From the NCBI GenBank assembly GCA_047495785.1, contig JBLDXI010000032.1:2666001-2730000 (forward strand): 64,000 nucleotides of DNA. Direction: 5' to 3'. The notes under the pieces were generated by a model, which was not told the DNA's origin, searched no databases, and saw nothing but the letters and a program-made list of their open reading frames with translations. Every line of letters begins with the position of its first letter. Position 1 is the first letter of the stretch. Both the position numbers and the translations under genes were made by a program. Shown here in pieces: positions 24,076 through 37,416 of the stretch. This DNA is from Lepidodermella squamata (Eukaryota > Gastrotricha).

Positions 24076-25580
24076 TCAAGCCAACGATAAACGATGTTGG
24101 CCAGCTTGAGGTTGCTGAGTGGTGGGACGTCGCGTGGATGCGCATACTTGACACGTAACGGCGAGGAAATTCAGAGCAAGACTTGTCGAATCTGTTGACT
24201 GCGAGCGCCAGTTCATGTGGACAGCCCCGCATCGACGAATTGATGCGGCGGTCATGCACAGTTTGGTGCAAACAGCGCATATGCATTGGTTTTCCAGCTG
24301 TGACACGATAACCTCAGGAATGTGTCGCCAATAAAACGGTAGTCTGTAATTACAGTAATAAAATTCATGATTCACCGGAAAAACAGTACTCACAAATTCT
24401 TAACGGTAGATCGAGCCGAAAATTCGAATAACGACGGTATGATTCGACCAAAAACCATAGGCTCAGCCGTGATTTTTCGCATAGTTTCCAAAGATGTGCC
24501 AGATTCTTCACTCGGATTAGAATTCAGCCCACTGATATCGAAATCAGCGTACAATTTGGTTAACTTGTTCACCCAAATTGTATTCAACGGATTTTTTGAG
24601 ATGTCAAGCGTGATAATCGAAGGAGGCACCGCATTAATCACCCTGATCTGGTTGTTGTTCAAAATCAGCGTGCGAACCGATTTTAAATTCATAGCAGATA
24701 TTGGTAACGAGATCAATTGGTTGAATGAAAGGTCGAGGCTTGTCAACTTGTTAGCGCGAGAAAAAATCTCCGCACTGATCGTTTCAATTCTATTCTTGGA
24801 CAATTTCAAAGTTGTCAGATTAGGTATTGATACCAGTTCACGAGGAAATTCGGATAAATTGCAATCCATCAATTCCAATGCAGTCAAACTAGCCAGTTGA
24901 TCAGACCGCGCGAAAGAAATGATGCGGCATTTTTCACACGAAAGTGATAAAACGTAGGTAACTCCTTCGCTCAATCTCTTCAGCACTTTTCCATGAATAA
25001 CTTCAGACTTCTTCAGAACAGAGGTTGCAATAGTTTGCCGACGTTTTGCCGGAACTGCGGGCTGTTCAGCAGGAGGTTGCATAGCATTCGACACAGCTCT
25101 TTTACCATTGCAGTTTTTCACTTTTGAGGCGGGAATTAGCCCTTGCTTTTCTTCAGGAACTGCGTTTTCTTTATCGCATGGATTAATTTTGCCCTTAGTA
25201 GGCAGTTGGCCAATTATGCACAAGTCAGAATTACCATTTTTCGGTGTAGACAAAGATCTCAAGTACTTGATGGCCTTCACGAAACGTTTCAATCCATTGG
25301 TGTCCTTTGCTTGAAGCATTATATCTTGAGCAGCTTTCTTAAAACGCAGAGTGGCTTTGCCTTCTTCGATGAATCGGTCGAAAATCGATGACAAATCTGT
25401 CACATTATAGCTTAAAATCAATTTGGAGACAAATTGCAGCTGAAGTAACCCGGTCTTGGTTAAGGTAAGAACGCCATATTTAGATTTGTCCTTGATCATA
25501 CCAAGCGTGCTTTTGTTATCCGATATCACTATTGAGCATGCTACGGTGATTTCCCCAGAGCATGATGTAATATTAGACAT
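24076..25580 (-). CDS. lrr-1: LRR1, leucine-rich repeat substrate receptor of CUL2 ubiquitin ligase
   Basis: Two exons, 25580-24394 and 24343-24076, joined in frame over a 50-bp intron, give 484 residues. The order matches LRR1: an N-terminal region with IFDRFIEEGKATLRFK (family F-x-x-F-V-x-EGKAT), a Lys/Pro-rich linker, four to five leucine-rich repeats (for example LTTLKLSKNRIETISAE and LTSLDLSFNQLISLP), then the conserved LFEFSARSTVKN and a Cys-rich C-terminal domain (LPFYWRHIPEVI, CICAVC, CQVC). In worms and vertebrates LRR-1 is the CUL2 adaptor that helps unload the replicative CMG helicase and degrade CDK inhibitors in the nucleus. The long linker is longer than in human LRR1. A 3' splice site (GATTTTTTAG) ends 1 bp before the ATG, so the start looks right. 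Confidence 0.88.
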
Positions 25581-28500
25581 CCTAAAAAATCAAGTAAGTA
25601 TACGGTTTCAAACTTCAAAGGCAATCTGGCTTTCACCTTGCAAACAAATAAGGAACGTCACATAGGATACTCAATTCGATCTACGAAAACATTTAAGCAG
25701 CTACTAGCTGTAGAATCAAACGACTGATGGCAGTTAATAGTTAACAAGAGAAGAGTATACCTAATCAAAGTCAAAGTATCACCAAATCCTCTTGCAGCGT
25801 ATCAGCAGTCAAAGACTTGAACATTAAACGAATGGACTCTCAATCCGAAATCTCATAATATATTAGGGTGAATGTAGTGGATACTACAAGAATTTGAAAA
25901 TGATTAAAGAAACTTGGCGAAATTACCTTATCCGGTAATTTAGGATTTAGGACCAGGTTGAGAAACGCCAACTCTTAGTCAGTATTAAAATTTAAAATGA
26001 GTAAGACCGATAACCACCAGCCAACACGGTGGTCACGCAACAACTCAAGCTACAACCGTTCCTTTCAAAAAAACAGCATGGAAATGCATTCAAAACTTAC
26101 TGCTGGCACATACTTGAGCCTAAAGCAGAGGCAGCCATGGCACAAGCATGAGGTCCGGAACCATCTCAGCCATCAGCCGGAATCGTTCACACGTTCAGTT
26201 ATTGATAACGTGCTTTTCAATTCGATTGGGAATTTGAATTTCGCGGGTTGTTTTGTAGTTTTCTATTTATCATTTAATTAAACTGAAAAATCTTACTTAA
26301 AATAAGATGTGAAATTATTGTTCAAGGAGACAATTTCAAATTTTAATACCGCGGAAATCTGGTCTTGCGCGGATTTCCGTGCCAAAAAGCAGGGCGTTGA
26401 GTGTGCAAGAACTCGGTGCAACCGGAATCTGTTCTCTGCAGTTTGCAATTTGCATTTGTGCGAGAGGAAGCCAGCTGCCCGGAAAAGGATTCACGCACCA
26501 TGAACAGAGTGATTGTGAATTTGGTTTAGGGTTTAGATAACTCGATATGCGTGGTGCGTGGTGGGTGCATTTTGTTTTCTCCAATTCTATTAATCGCGCA
26601 CGACCCTATGATTTCTAGTTTTATATACCCGGCGCCCGGCGATACAGTTTAAATTATCTCGACTTATGCGTCTACCGTTCCTTCCGCCATGAAGCTGTTA
26701 GTTATGGTTTTGAGTGTTGATCAACAACCAACCACCAACCACTTGTTAGTTGTCAGCCAGTGGCGGAGATACGGGGGTGATTAGGGGTGCACGTGCACCC
26801 CCGGTCTTCACCCCCCAAAATGGACCTCGATGGCGCCCTTACCGAGATACCCACAGGGGGGACCCTTAGGCGCGGCCAGCCTGGCGCCTTTTTCAGGAAC
26901 CAAAGGGGGGACCCATAAGTTGTTGGTCTTTTTCCACTAATCTACATTCGTTTCAATGATCGATTTTTTGCTTTTGCCTATTGATGTTGCGTGAGACCAG
27001 CACCACTTTACTTTTCGGTTTTCGGCGCTCGGCGCCTTAGCAGAGACTACCTAACTCGGACCTCATTGGCGCCTTGCACCCCCGGCAAAATTTCATATCT
27101 CCGCCGCTGTTGTCAGCATATCCAACTTTGCTATATGCTAGCTAGCCTATCGCAGGACGTAGGACGTTGAGCTACTAATTACTAATCACTGGCGATTGGT
27201 CGCTGAGTGGGCTGGGCGTAGCTTGGCGTAGCTAGATGCTCAAAGTTAATGTCAAATAAGCTTATTTGCCTGACGCATGTAGCTAACTGCTCTCTGCTTG
27301 CTTTTGGCTCACGGGGAGTCTGATTTGACGGGGACGCATGCGTTCCATGCTTTATGCCGATCCTGTATCGCTGCAAAGAAACATCGAGGATAATTTACCT
27401 AAGACCTTAGACTCGGACACTTATTTTGCAAAGTTTACTTGAATGAGATTGCACATAACCATGCAATTGAAGCCATGCTTGCGATTTTTTAATTTCCAAA
27501 ATTTTATTTGCTCGGGTTGAAAGTCATTTTTAACTTTTTTCCCGTTTGAAATGCTTCCTGCTACAATACCTGAGATGATTTATTTGTTAAGAGCTCAAGT
27601 CCGAGTTCGAACGCTCAGAACAATAGTTATTCATGCAATTCACAGGAGCCGGCAGAAAAATCGTGGTCAGTTCGGTCCGTTTCAGATTCCGATGTGATAG
27701 CGCGGATTAGTGTGCATTTGATTGTCGAGCAAACCTTTGATGAAATGTAGAATCACATTTTCCAAGTCTCTCTAAACTTGCGATTATTTTATAATTTTAT
27801 AAGACATGGCGATGAGAGGTTGTGGCGTCTGGTTGCTTACTAGGGGGGCTCTGCGAGTGGTTCACATTTTTCAGCTCGGAAAATCAACTTAATGACGCTC
27901 GGAAATCAACGCTATTGCATAAAATATCTTCACTATTCGTTGCTATTCCTTGATTCCGTTTTACTCTTCCAGCTTATTTGTCTTTGACTGGCTGCACTTA
28001 TTAATGACATGCGGTTTCAATTGCGGCGTGACTTCACCCCTGAGGCATTTATTCTGGAGTATTTCCGTCATACTTGGTGCTATTTTTATTTTCTTAAGCA
28101 AACTATTGGCAAAATACTGGGATCGTTGTTTACAAATGCGCGTAGGAACGATGAGTATTTTGCACTAGGGTAATCGCTTTTGCCGAAATAAACTTTTACC
28201 GCTTGGTGTCATTAGCCGGTCCGATCGGCCAAAATATTTATGTTTTTATTTTGTTTGAATAATAATTGTATTTTGTGTCTTACAAGCGCCGCCTTTCCCA
28301 CAGCTTATTTTCATTAAATTCACGCTCGCATATGTTCATTGTATGTGTGGCAAATTACATTTTTTGCGGCACTTTGGGTAATAAATAGAGTTGCGCCCCC
28401 GTTTTACAAAATATTATCGGTGATTATGCAAATTTCGGACTTCTTTCTAGAGGCGCGCGCTGTTGCGAAGTTCTTCCGTTTCATAAAACTATTTGTTCGG

Positions 28501-29094
28501 CTGCTTTTATTGCAGCCTTCTACTATTTCCTGCGCCGTCGTAGAAAATCTATCGTCCAGTGTCGAGTGTTTGTGACCGGCGCGTTGCAAAAGAAGAAGGC
28601 CCTGTAATTAAATATTGATGGACAGAAAGAAGGCTCGCGCTCGATCAATAGATGTAAAGCGCTTTGTGTTTAATTAAGACCCGATTGACCGGCCCTTCTC
28701 TCGGCGCGCTCGAAATTATTATTATCTATAAGCAGCAGTGGGGAGGCGCGCTTTTGAGACAATGAATCGATTGATCAAATGTTGTATTTAAAATTTGTTT
28801 TGTTGCTCACTAGGTGTTTTATTCATACATGCTGAATGCTGCATGAGACATCAAATTACCCCGCGACGTCTTTTTCGCGTTCGTCATTGTTGTTTTATTT
28901 GTCCAGATTCGATTTCGTGGCTTCCTATACTTCACATGACGACAATTGCTGGCGTCTTCTTCAAGTGAATTATTGAACATTTCGATTGTGTCTTGCCGGT
29001 CTTCTCGCGTCGCGTAATCTCGCAAAACGTCAAGTAGTCCACTAAAACTGCTTGTAAACAACAAAAACGATGCTCATTTGCTCGTGTTGAAATT
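25581..29094. other. 3.5-kb intergenic region between LRR1 and NDST
   Basis: The two flanking genes diverge. The region contains a hAT-type non-autonomous element with target duplication (26758-27109, separate entry). A 94-codon frame at 25997-26281 has no recognisable domain. The remainder is AT-rich and probably holds both promoters. Confidence 0.5.
26758..27109. mobile_element. Non-autonomous hAT-type element with 8-bp target duplication
   Basis: The ends are CAGTGGCGGAGATA (26758) and, reversed at 27109, CAGCGGCGGAGATA, which differ at one base and begin with the CAG typical of hAT elements. Immediately outside both ends stands the same octamer TTGTCAGC (26750-26757 and 27110-27117), the 8-bp duplication expected for hAT insertion. 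The 352-bp body is GC-rich, with repeated GGCGCC motifs, and has no transposase. A decayed relative lies near 56057. Confidence 0.9.
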
Positions 29095-32000
29095 ATGGCG
29101 CTAAATCTGGCCTGGATTTTGCGGCTAAGGTGGCGCTTGATCTGCATGGTCCGCCGGCAACCGCTTTGGTCTCTCGTTTCAATCGTCATAGGAGTCTGCG
29201 TTTTTACGGTTTTTCTACCAATTCTGTGGTCGGCTCGGTTATTCCAAGGGCGACATCAAGATTCGGCCGCTTTGAACAACGCATTTAGCAACCTGCCGCC
29301 TAACAAAACACCGTCGGCTTCTTCATCGAAAACCGGGTTTGTTTTACATTAGATAACCGTGTACCTTATAGTGTTAATTGCTGACTCGCGTTGTTTCACC
29401 TGAGGCCACACTGTTTTGTCGGCATGGGTTTACTTACAAATTGGTTTCATTGTTATCTGCCGGCCATCTGTTTATACAGTTTTGCGTGCGTGGCTAGCGA
29501 GCTAGCTATATCGATTGTGTTTAGCGCTTATCATTAACGCCTCGCCCGATGCTAACGCAGAGCGCATTATCAATAATATTATTTGTTTACTTCCAAGTTC
29601 ATCTAAGGCAATTATTACATTTTCGCTGCCCGAGAATCAAGTGAATAGTTTGATAGTGAGATAAGAAGATCTAGCCATTTGCGATGCAGAACAATTGTTG
29701 GTGCATTCGCGTAAGCTATGACTCATTTGATTAAGAGAATAGCCAAGAATAACAATCTGGGAAACGAAATTTGGGACAGGACAATTTTTCACTGTCGGCT
29801 TCAGATGGGTGCCAGCGTTCGACTCATCGCTGTCTATTTCAGCCGTTTAGCTGTCAAAGTGAAAAATTCGTCCAAAATTTAAAAAAAAATTGAAAATAGA
29901 AGAAAGCTCTGCCGTTTTTTCGAATTGAAAAAAATCATGAAAAAGTGATATTTTATGGTTGATGTTTTTATTGAGTGATTTTAAATGCCGACAGTTCGTC
30001 CCCGTTTTAAAATTGTAAATACCTCTGAAATTACCTAGACTTCATCCCCACAAAATTTACTTGAGAAACTGTGTTGAATTTCCAATTTTGTATTTTCCCT
30101 ATTTAAAAAAATATTTATTAACCGAATTTGTTAGTCATTTTTTTACATCAGATGCCTGGAATGTATCTTGGATGCAAACGTCTCTAATATTTGTTTCAAT
30201 TATATTTTAGGCGTCCTCAGTTGGCGTTTCAGTGCGACAACCCACCGTTAACCCTGCCAGGGTCACGTTCACCGCCTACCTCGACGACATCGACAGCTAA
30301 TCTAGTTGCGAATATTCAGAAATTCAAGCTGAAACCGCACAGCAAAGTGTTGTTACTTTTGCAGTCATCGCAGTACTCGCAACTCGCGACCGACCTTGTC
30401 GTCACCTTTGAATGGGCCAAAGTGCCTTACCGCGCCGAGCTAATCAAACACAGCCTGCCGTATCTCACGCGATCTGATCTCGGTAAATACGCCCTGGTCG
30501 TTTTCGAAAACGCGTCGTCCTACTTCGAAATGGACCTGTGGAATCGCCAACTTTTACACACTTATTGCCGCCAATTCGGCGTAGGAATTGCGGCGTTTGT
30601 ATCAGATCTACCCGGCGCGAATAATTATTACAAGTTCAAACACTCGCCTGATAGCAGTGATTATGTCGAGATTGAAAAATTGCAAAATTCTCCCCTAAGT
30701 GTGATATTGACGAATAACTCGGATGTGCTTCGAATATCGCGGCCAGGCCTTGTTTGGCAATTCGACGAAAAGCGACCAAGATTCAGTGAAACGTGGAATT
30801 ATTTCCGATTTTCTAACCAGTCTGCCTTTCGAATTTTGGCATCGGCAGCGCCTGAAGACCGTGGGCCTGCCGTGCCGATTGCGATTGAAGACCTCGGCCT
30901 GGTCGACGGCGTTCACCGGGTGCTATTCGGCCATCCCACCCTCTCGTTTTGGCTCAATCGCGTCCTTTTTCTCGACAGTCTTTCTCTGTTGCTATCGCCT
31001 TACGCAGCTCTCATCCCGCTCGAACGCTACCTCCAGGTTGACATTGACGACATTTTTGTCGGCTCGGTCGGCAAACGGATGACTGTTAGTGACGTGCATG
31101 AGTTGGTGGCGTTTCAACGTCGACTCCAGTCGAAGATCTCGCTTAATTTCAAGCTGAATCTCGGCTATTCCGGTGGCTATTTTCTGCACGGCGACGAAGA
31201 GGAAGATGCGGCCGATCGACTGCTGATCTCACTCGGCGCAAACTTTAACTGGTTCCATCACAGGTTAGCAGAAGGGATACATTGATAATTTATATAGACA
31301 TTTTAAAATTTTAATCAATACATAATTGATTTCAAATATGATTCGATTTTAAAAATCTAAAAATATACTGTAGCCCTAAGTGAGAGGGGAAGCGATGTCT
31401 TATCTCAAGCGGTAAAAAATGCTGAGCTCTACAACCTGTCAAGAAGAATAAAAAATCCGGAGAATTTCGTAGCTGGGGTAGCAGTGGCAGCTGGATTGGG
31501 AAAACCAGGTAAGGGTGGGGAATCCTTTACTCTTCCGCGTAAACAAGCTTTGAAACATGTGGCTTCTTCATTTAATCTTGACCAAATTATATTCTCACTA
31601 ATTCACTGAAAAGTATTATCAATTCAAACCTCCATTTTTGGCTTGTCTTACTGTCTTACCACTTGTCTCTCAAAACATCAGCACGCAAATTATTATTGCA
31701 AAAACCATGACTGGTAACAAAGCGACTAACCATCGTTTGATTGGTCGCTCCAAACATGTGGCGAATTGCCCAGAAATTTTTATGAATCTTCATATTGAAC
31801 CTAGATGGGCAGTCATAATACTCTCATATAATAATCTCATAGCAAACCAATTCAAATGAATAGTCATACTACTTGAGATTGTGAATGTCCTTGCTACTGA
31901 CCGTAATTTTAGCCTGTCTAGTGACGAAACGCGGGAACCTGTCTTGCCGCAAGCACCGAAACAAGAAATCGAGAGTCGCAAACTCGTTGTCGAGACGCTG

Positions 32001-35000
32001 GCAAAGTTTGATGATGGTAATACTATCACCGAGGTCGGTGGTAAATTCAAATCTGAAGCTTACGCTTTGAAAAAATAGTAGTTTTTCAAATACCCGAATA
32101 CCCCTCTGCAAGTCAGGGCCTCTCTTTTATTTGCAACGGTTAGGAGTGTTGGCAGGGCAGCACCACCAGCTGGCCACTGCACAATGATGTTGTGGTCTGT
32201 GGCGAAGTGATGCTGCAATATAACGACCCACACCACGAACCAAAAAGACGACATCTCATGCGTCGGCCGCTGTATGCACGCATGGGCGATCATTAGCTTG
32301 GCGGTCTTATCATCGACCTGCAAAGTCTGAGCTAGCTGGTGGGCGATCGGTATATGTGGGAATCCGGGAAGTAGCCAGTGGATTTGGAGGGCCCATAGTT
32401 GGAGTAGCGCCAACTCGGAAAATACATTCAGCGATCGGCGGAGGCTCAAGAGCTGATTATCGTACTGGCTCGGCGATAACCGAAGTAGTGGGATAACTGC
32501 GGGTACAGGAGCTATGTTCTTTGTTGATGGATCGGTGACAATAAGAACAAAGATCTCGCGCGAAAGTCTGATGTCCTCATCACAGGAGATTTCCACGAGC
32601 CCCGAAATCAATAAGAAATCAATAAGACCGAGATCTCGATTGAGACATCTTCTGGTATAGAAAAACGTCAAAATTTATCGAGAAAACATGCTGCGTGCCG
32701 AAAAGTCGCCATTGAAACAGTGCACAATAAAGGGCCGTTTGGTGATGGTGAGACTAGCCTAGGCTATTCTAGGCTATCTTGAAGCCAGGTCAGCGTCTAA
32801 GAGAGAAATCCAGATAGTGCAGGAGGCTATGTTGGCCTCCGTAGCTAAACGAAGAACAGTGAAACTAACAGCATCGCCATCGAATGTGAAACCATCGCCA
32901 CTGTGAAAGCTGGCAGTGCTGACAGTCGGGTTCTCGCTTGTAGGCGATTGTCCGGATTCATCATTGTCGCAGTCGGGGTGAAAGCGCTGATGGCATTGAA
33001 CACATTGAACCAGGGAAGATTCAATAACAACTTCAAGGCAAATGCAACAATGAGGCAGAGATTCTTCCATACCGAATTCAAATACAAAAAAGTTAAACAA
33101 AGATTGCAGAGCGAATGGCCAATGATATAATTTTGGCGATATTTAAGCTATACTTTACTTCCCGCCATGTTTTCGCGGCAAATTGCGTTGTCGTAAAAGG
33201 CCACTAGTGCTATTTTAGAGCTGTTATGTTGAGCAAAATACTAATAGTAACCGTACAAGGATTTTGACTGGTTATATGCGTTACGTTCTTCCGTGATATC
33301 GCGGATATTTTGTGGGCCATTTTAGTGAACAATTGTAAAATTTAGTATCGACGCTCAAATGTTTGAGCCTGACCTCAATTTTAGCGTACACAATGATTGA
33401 GTAATTCAATTTTTATTTTTAGTTGGCTTCATCGGAGGCCGCATTTGCAGAGCTATGACAAGATTGCTGAGGACATTCTGCTGAACATTGATTTTGCCCG
33501 TCGGCACTCGCTGCCACTCGACCGAAGCTATTCAATCGCCCCGTTCCATTCTGGCGTGTATCCGGTACACGAACCGCTCTTCTCCGCCTGGCACGATGTT
33601 CTAGGCGTTGTTGCTACAGCGACTGAACACTTCCCACACTCTAGGCCGTTGTGGAAACGGCGCGGGTTCATCCACTCGAGTAGTGGTATTAAAGTTCTAC
33701 CGCGGTTGCCTATTGGACTATTCACTCACACGAATTACTTCGACGAGTTTCCAGGCGGTGGAAAAAATGCTTTGGATTCGCAAATTCAAGGCGGTCTCTT
33801 ATTCAATACTTTCCTATTTAATCCGGTAAGCTTTCAAATAATGCCTAATTTTCTGAATCGAAATAAATTAAGGCGGATTTTTTTAATTACTGCTGTAACA
33901 TTGACCTAAAGTTGACTTAAATTGCTAATTTTAAGGTATTTTAAGGTGGACTTTTATTCGATTAATTACCTATTTTTAATGTTTTTTCTCCAGGTTGCTG
34001 TTTTCATGACTCATCAGTCCAATTACGCTCTTGATCGGCTGGCTGTCTACGCTGTTGAATCATTGGTCAATTTTGTTCAGTGCTACACGAGGCTGTCAAT
34101 TCGCTATCTACCGCCGTCTCACCTCGCAAATGTCTACTTTGCTCTATATCCGAACGACACAGACCCCGTGTGGACGAACCCTTGCGATGACCGAAATCAT
34201 TTGGCACTATGGTCGCCAAACAAAACATGCACGCAACTGCCGGATTTGTTGATTGTCGGCCCGCAGAAAACCGGATCGACAGCCCTAGCTCAATTCTTAG
34301 CGCTCCACCCTAAAACTGTCGTGAATTCACCGACGAAGCACGGCTTTGAAGAGATTCAGTTCTTCAACGATGCTCGTTACTATTTGCGAGGGTTAGACTG
34401 GTATCTATCGCTATTTCCTAGCCTACCGCCGCAAAATTTGGACGAAAGTATGCAACTGAGCCTGCCGGCTAATCGGTCAGAATTCGTGTTTTTCGAAAAA
34501 AGCGCGACATATTTCGACAACGAAGTTGCCGTAACTAGAATTCGAGCGTTATTACCCCGCGCGAAGATTATCGTGTTAATCGAAGACCCGGCTAAACGAG
34601 CGTATTCTTGGTACCAGCATCAGAAGGCTCGTGGCAATCTATTAGCCCAAAATGCGACTTTCTACGAGGTTTTGACGTTGAATTCGAAAAATGTGAATGG
34701 GACGTTGCTGAAATCGCTGCGCGGCCGGTGTCTTCACCCGGGCCATTACGCGCAGCACATTGATAAGTGGCTCATGTCATACTCGGCGACGAATATGTAC
34801 TTTGTCGACAGTGCCCAATTGACCAATGACGCGCCTTCGGTTTTGAATGAAGTTCAAAAATTCCTGAAAATCGAACCAGCCGTTGACTACTACCAGTTGC
34901 TGCGGTTAGATCGCAATAAAGGCTTCTACTGTGAAATTGATGCGAAAAACGCGAGTCGCGTGCACTGCCTCGGCAAATCGAAGGGCCGGAAGTACCCGCC

Positions 35001-35187
35001 GATGGACGAAGCGTCGCGGCAGTTTTTGTCCAGCTACTACCGGCCGCATAATCTGCGCCTGCTGACTGTCATGCGACATCTCGGCTATAGAATCCCGGCG
35101 TGGCTGAAGGCGGAATTTGCGGCTCCGAATGGCCGGGTCCTCAACAACGCTGCGCCCGAGCTGGAACCCGCCTCGGCCGCTGCTTGA
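29095..35187 (+). CDS. hst-1: Heparan sulfate N-deacetylase/N-sulfotransferase (NDST)
   Basis: Golgi type II enzyme that removes N-acetyl groups from glucosamine in heparan sulfate and N-sulfates the free amine using PAPS. Exons 29095-29336, 30211-31263, 33423-33825 and 33994-35187 join in frame to 963 residues, slightly longer than vertebrate NDSTs. The first exon gives a short basic cytosolic tail and a membrane anchor (VSIVIGVCVFTVFLPILW). The deacetylase half includes RYLQVDIDDIFVG, FNWFHHSWLHRRPHL and FHSGVYPVHEPLF. The sulfotransferase half has the 5'-phosphosulfate loop VGPQKTGSTAL, FEEIQFFN, RAYSWYQHQ and CLGKSKGRKYPPMD, so both activities look intact. Single-copy orthologues in worms are hst-1. 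Its 2.2-kb third intron carries antisense frames. Confidence 0.94.
32060..33070 (-). CDS. Possible nested zinc-finger gene in NDST intron
   Basis: Antisense within the NDST intron 31264-33422. The frame from 33070 down to 32774 starts MEESLPHCCICLEVV and has a C-x2-C ... C-x2-C-x4-H-x2-C pattern (VQCVQCHQRFHPDC) like a short RING or PHD finger. A further open frame of 203 codons lies at 32671-32060 and has no domain I recognise. No convincing splice joins the two frames, so this may be one two-exon gene, two unrelated frames or a decayed mobile element. Function not assigned. Confidence 0.3.
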
Positions 35188-35951
35188 TCGATCTTTTTAT
35201 ACACCGTTTGAAATTGAAAGCTGCAATAATTGTGTTATAAAAGCGAAAATCATTTTATTGTAAAGAAATTTAGTCTCCATCTCGTGTCTGCTCCAAGAAT
35301 CGCTCACCTGTTTTTTTACACATCATATAATGGGCGTCTTAATAATAGCTAATTATTACGTTCTCTCTTTTTTGTTGATTTAAGTGATGACGCAATCTAC
35401 TATTTTTATATTTAAGGAAGCAATTATTTCAAGGCGTGTTTGACAGCGCTGGTCGGAGATACCAATAATTACGCAAGGTGCTTTGTTTTTACTGCGAGGA
35501 AATGAGGTTTGAAATAAAAAAGTGAAATCCTACGAAATACACGTCTTTTTTGATGAGAAAAACGGGTCTACATTTGAGAGCAACATTTCAAAACTCAGGT
35601 GCCTGTGCGAGATGCTAGCGGATTTTCGCGCGTATACGATATCAGCGCGTGTAACCGGCTGACCTTTGAATTAATTAAAAGTCTTGTAAATTAATTGAGA
35701 CGGTGCATTGCGCTGTCGTCGGGCTGTTAAAACATTTCACCTTTTGTTTGCCATCATAAGCATATATAATTTCCTTGAGGTGAAAAAAGTTGTCCCGAGC
35801 TCCACATATTGGGGTGATTTCCGGTATGATAGATTTATTTACCTGGCTGATTTGTTGACTTTCCTAGTTTGATTAGTAGTTAGCAGTTAATTTTTTTATT
35901 TTAAGGTGGAGACGTCATAATTAGGCATTTTTAGCGGAAATCTTTGCCGCC
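35188..35951. other. Intergenic spacer, NDST 3' end to Kunitz gene
   Basis: Likely NDST 3' UTR followed by the upstream region of the next gene. A possible poly(A) signal AATAAA is at 35513. No coding or RNA feature recognised. Confidence 0.45.
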
Positions 35952-37416
35952 ATGGCAGTCCGCTCATGGTTTATTATGCTTGGAATTTTGGTAGCTGGTG
36001 TCTACGCCCTGGATGACTACAAAAATGCTTGTTCTTCGGAGAACACGCCGTTTCCGAGGCAGATTGAAGTCGATCCAAAACCTAAAAAATACCAGAATAT
36101 CGAGCATGGAATGCAGCTATTTCTTGACTATGAAATACCGGTATAATTTCGGTATTGAAATTGGTAGATATACCTATTTTTCCCAATTTAGTGCGATGGG
36201 TTTATCACGGAATTTCGGTTCTTGTCGAGTGAAACTGTGGTAATCTCTCGATATTTTCACTAATTTTCAAAATTATTTGATGATCATTTCTATAAAAGAT
36301 TTGGGGATTGCACTTGGCAGTGTTTCGGCCGGCATTTGTCGATTCTTATCGTTTCACACAAGACTACTACGTCAACGGTTATTCTACAAATGTACCTGGT
36401 GACACCTGGGTAGTTGCTCGGCCAAGGGAGGTGATAATCGTGAGAAAGGGTGACGTCATAGGTAATTTTGGTCATTTGTAATTCATGTCGTTTTAAGGCC
36501 CATTTTTATGTCAGGATTGTTCTATGATGTTTTCAATGCAACCGTCGATCAAGGGAGAGCGTCCGTTCGATCGCTATCTCGAAATCCGGATGAGCCTATT
36601 TACGGCATGCTGCCAAGAAATAAATCTATCCCACTCCGTTCGAAAACAAACTGCCTCGTTTTCATGCGCGACTCGAGCGGAATGATTGCCAATCAAAGTA
36701 TGATTGTTTCGTTTTCCAACTGAACTTGCTGTAATCTCTCTCTAAATTTATAGCGCTCGTCACAGCTACGGAGGGCCAGTTTACGTATCGCGAACCCGCC
36801 CTGTACGTTATGATCTCAAGCATAGCAAGTTAGTTTGAGTAGAGTCATGTTATGTGCAGATTTGAATATTTTTATATCAGATTCTGGATCTTTCTCGTCA
36901 CGTACTATTCACCGGCTTCTCGGGGTGAAAAACGATCCACCGATTGGCGACAATAAATCAAATGATTTTGCGTCAAAGGCAGCAACTAAAACACCGAAAT
37001 TCAGCGACCAAGGCCTGCAGTTCCGAGATTTGAGTAAATAATTCAGATAATGCTGTACTTTGAATTTACACGCCAGTTTTTTAGAATGCAACCTCCTGCC
37101 AAACATGCAAATGCAGGAGTATTGCCAGCACCGATTATCACTGCGTTATTATTTCGATATTCGAGACAGAAAATGCAAGCATTTCATCGGATGTGATACC
37201 AGCGTTCGACCAGGGCAGACCACAATGGCCTACGATAGCAACGTCAATTCTTATTACACCGAACTGTCGTGGAACAACAATTTCGCGACTAAACCGACGT
37301 GTGAACGCATTTGCGGCGATGCGCGTTACCTGCGTCGCGGAACTTCGAGCAGCAAAGCTACTACACATCGGACGACTACGATGAAGCGGCTGTTTACAGC
37401 TATTCCAATTGGATGA
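35952..37416 (+). CDS. Secreted protein with Kunitz-type C-terminal domain, copy 1
   Basis: Seven exons in frame: 35952-36140, 36192-36239, 36299-36461, 36515-36697, 36754-36828, 36881-37033, 37085-37416, giving 380 residues. A signal peptide (MAVRSWFIMLGILVAGVYA) is followed by a beta-rich domain with CDGFITEFRF, LHLAVFR and KGDVIGLFYD, each shared with the next gene (CSGQISEYKF, LHLAVFR, QGDVIGMFYD). The C-terminal part has a degenerate Kunitz pattern: CQHRLSLRYYFDIRDRKC, then KHFIGC and CERIC. The central linker (about 36881-37033) is absent from the neighbour. Kunitz domains usually inhibit serine proteases, but Cys spacing here departs from the BPTI pattern, so inhibition is uncertain. 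The N-terminal domain is not one I can name. Exon joins were guided by comparison with the paralogue. Confidence 0.72.

Noticed and set aside
24367-24900. 177-codon plus-strand frame opposite LRR1
   Set aside because: It is the antisense shadow of the leucine-rich repeats, which give long open frames on the other strand.
25997-26281. 94-codon frame between LRR1 and NDST
   Set aside because: It starts with a plausible Met and hydrophilic sequence but has no family resemblance or supporting exon; not enough to call a gene.
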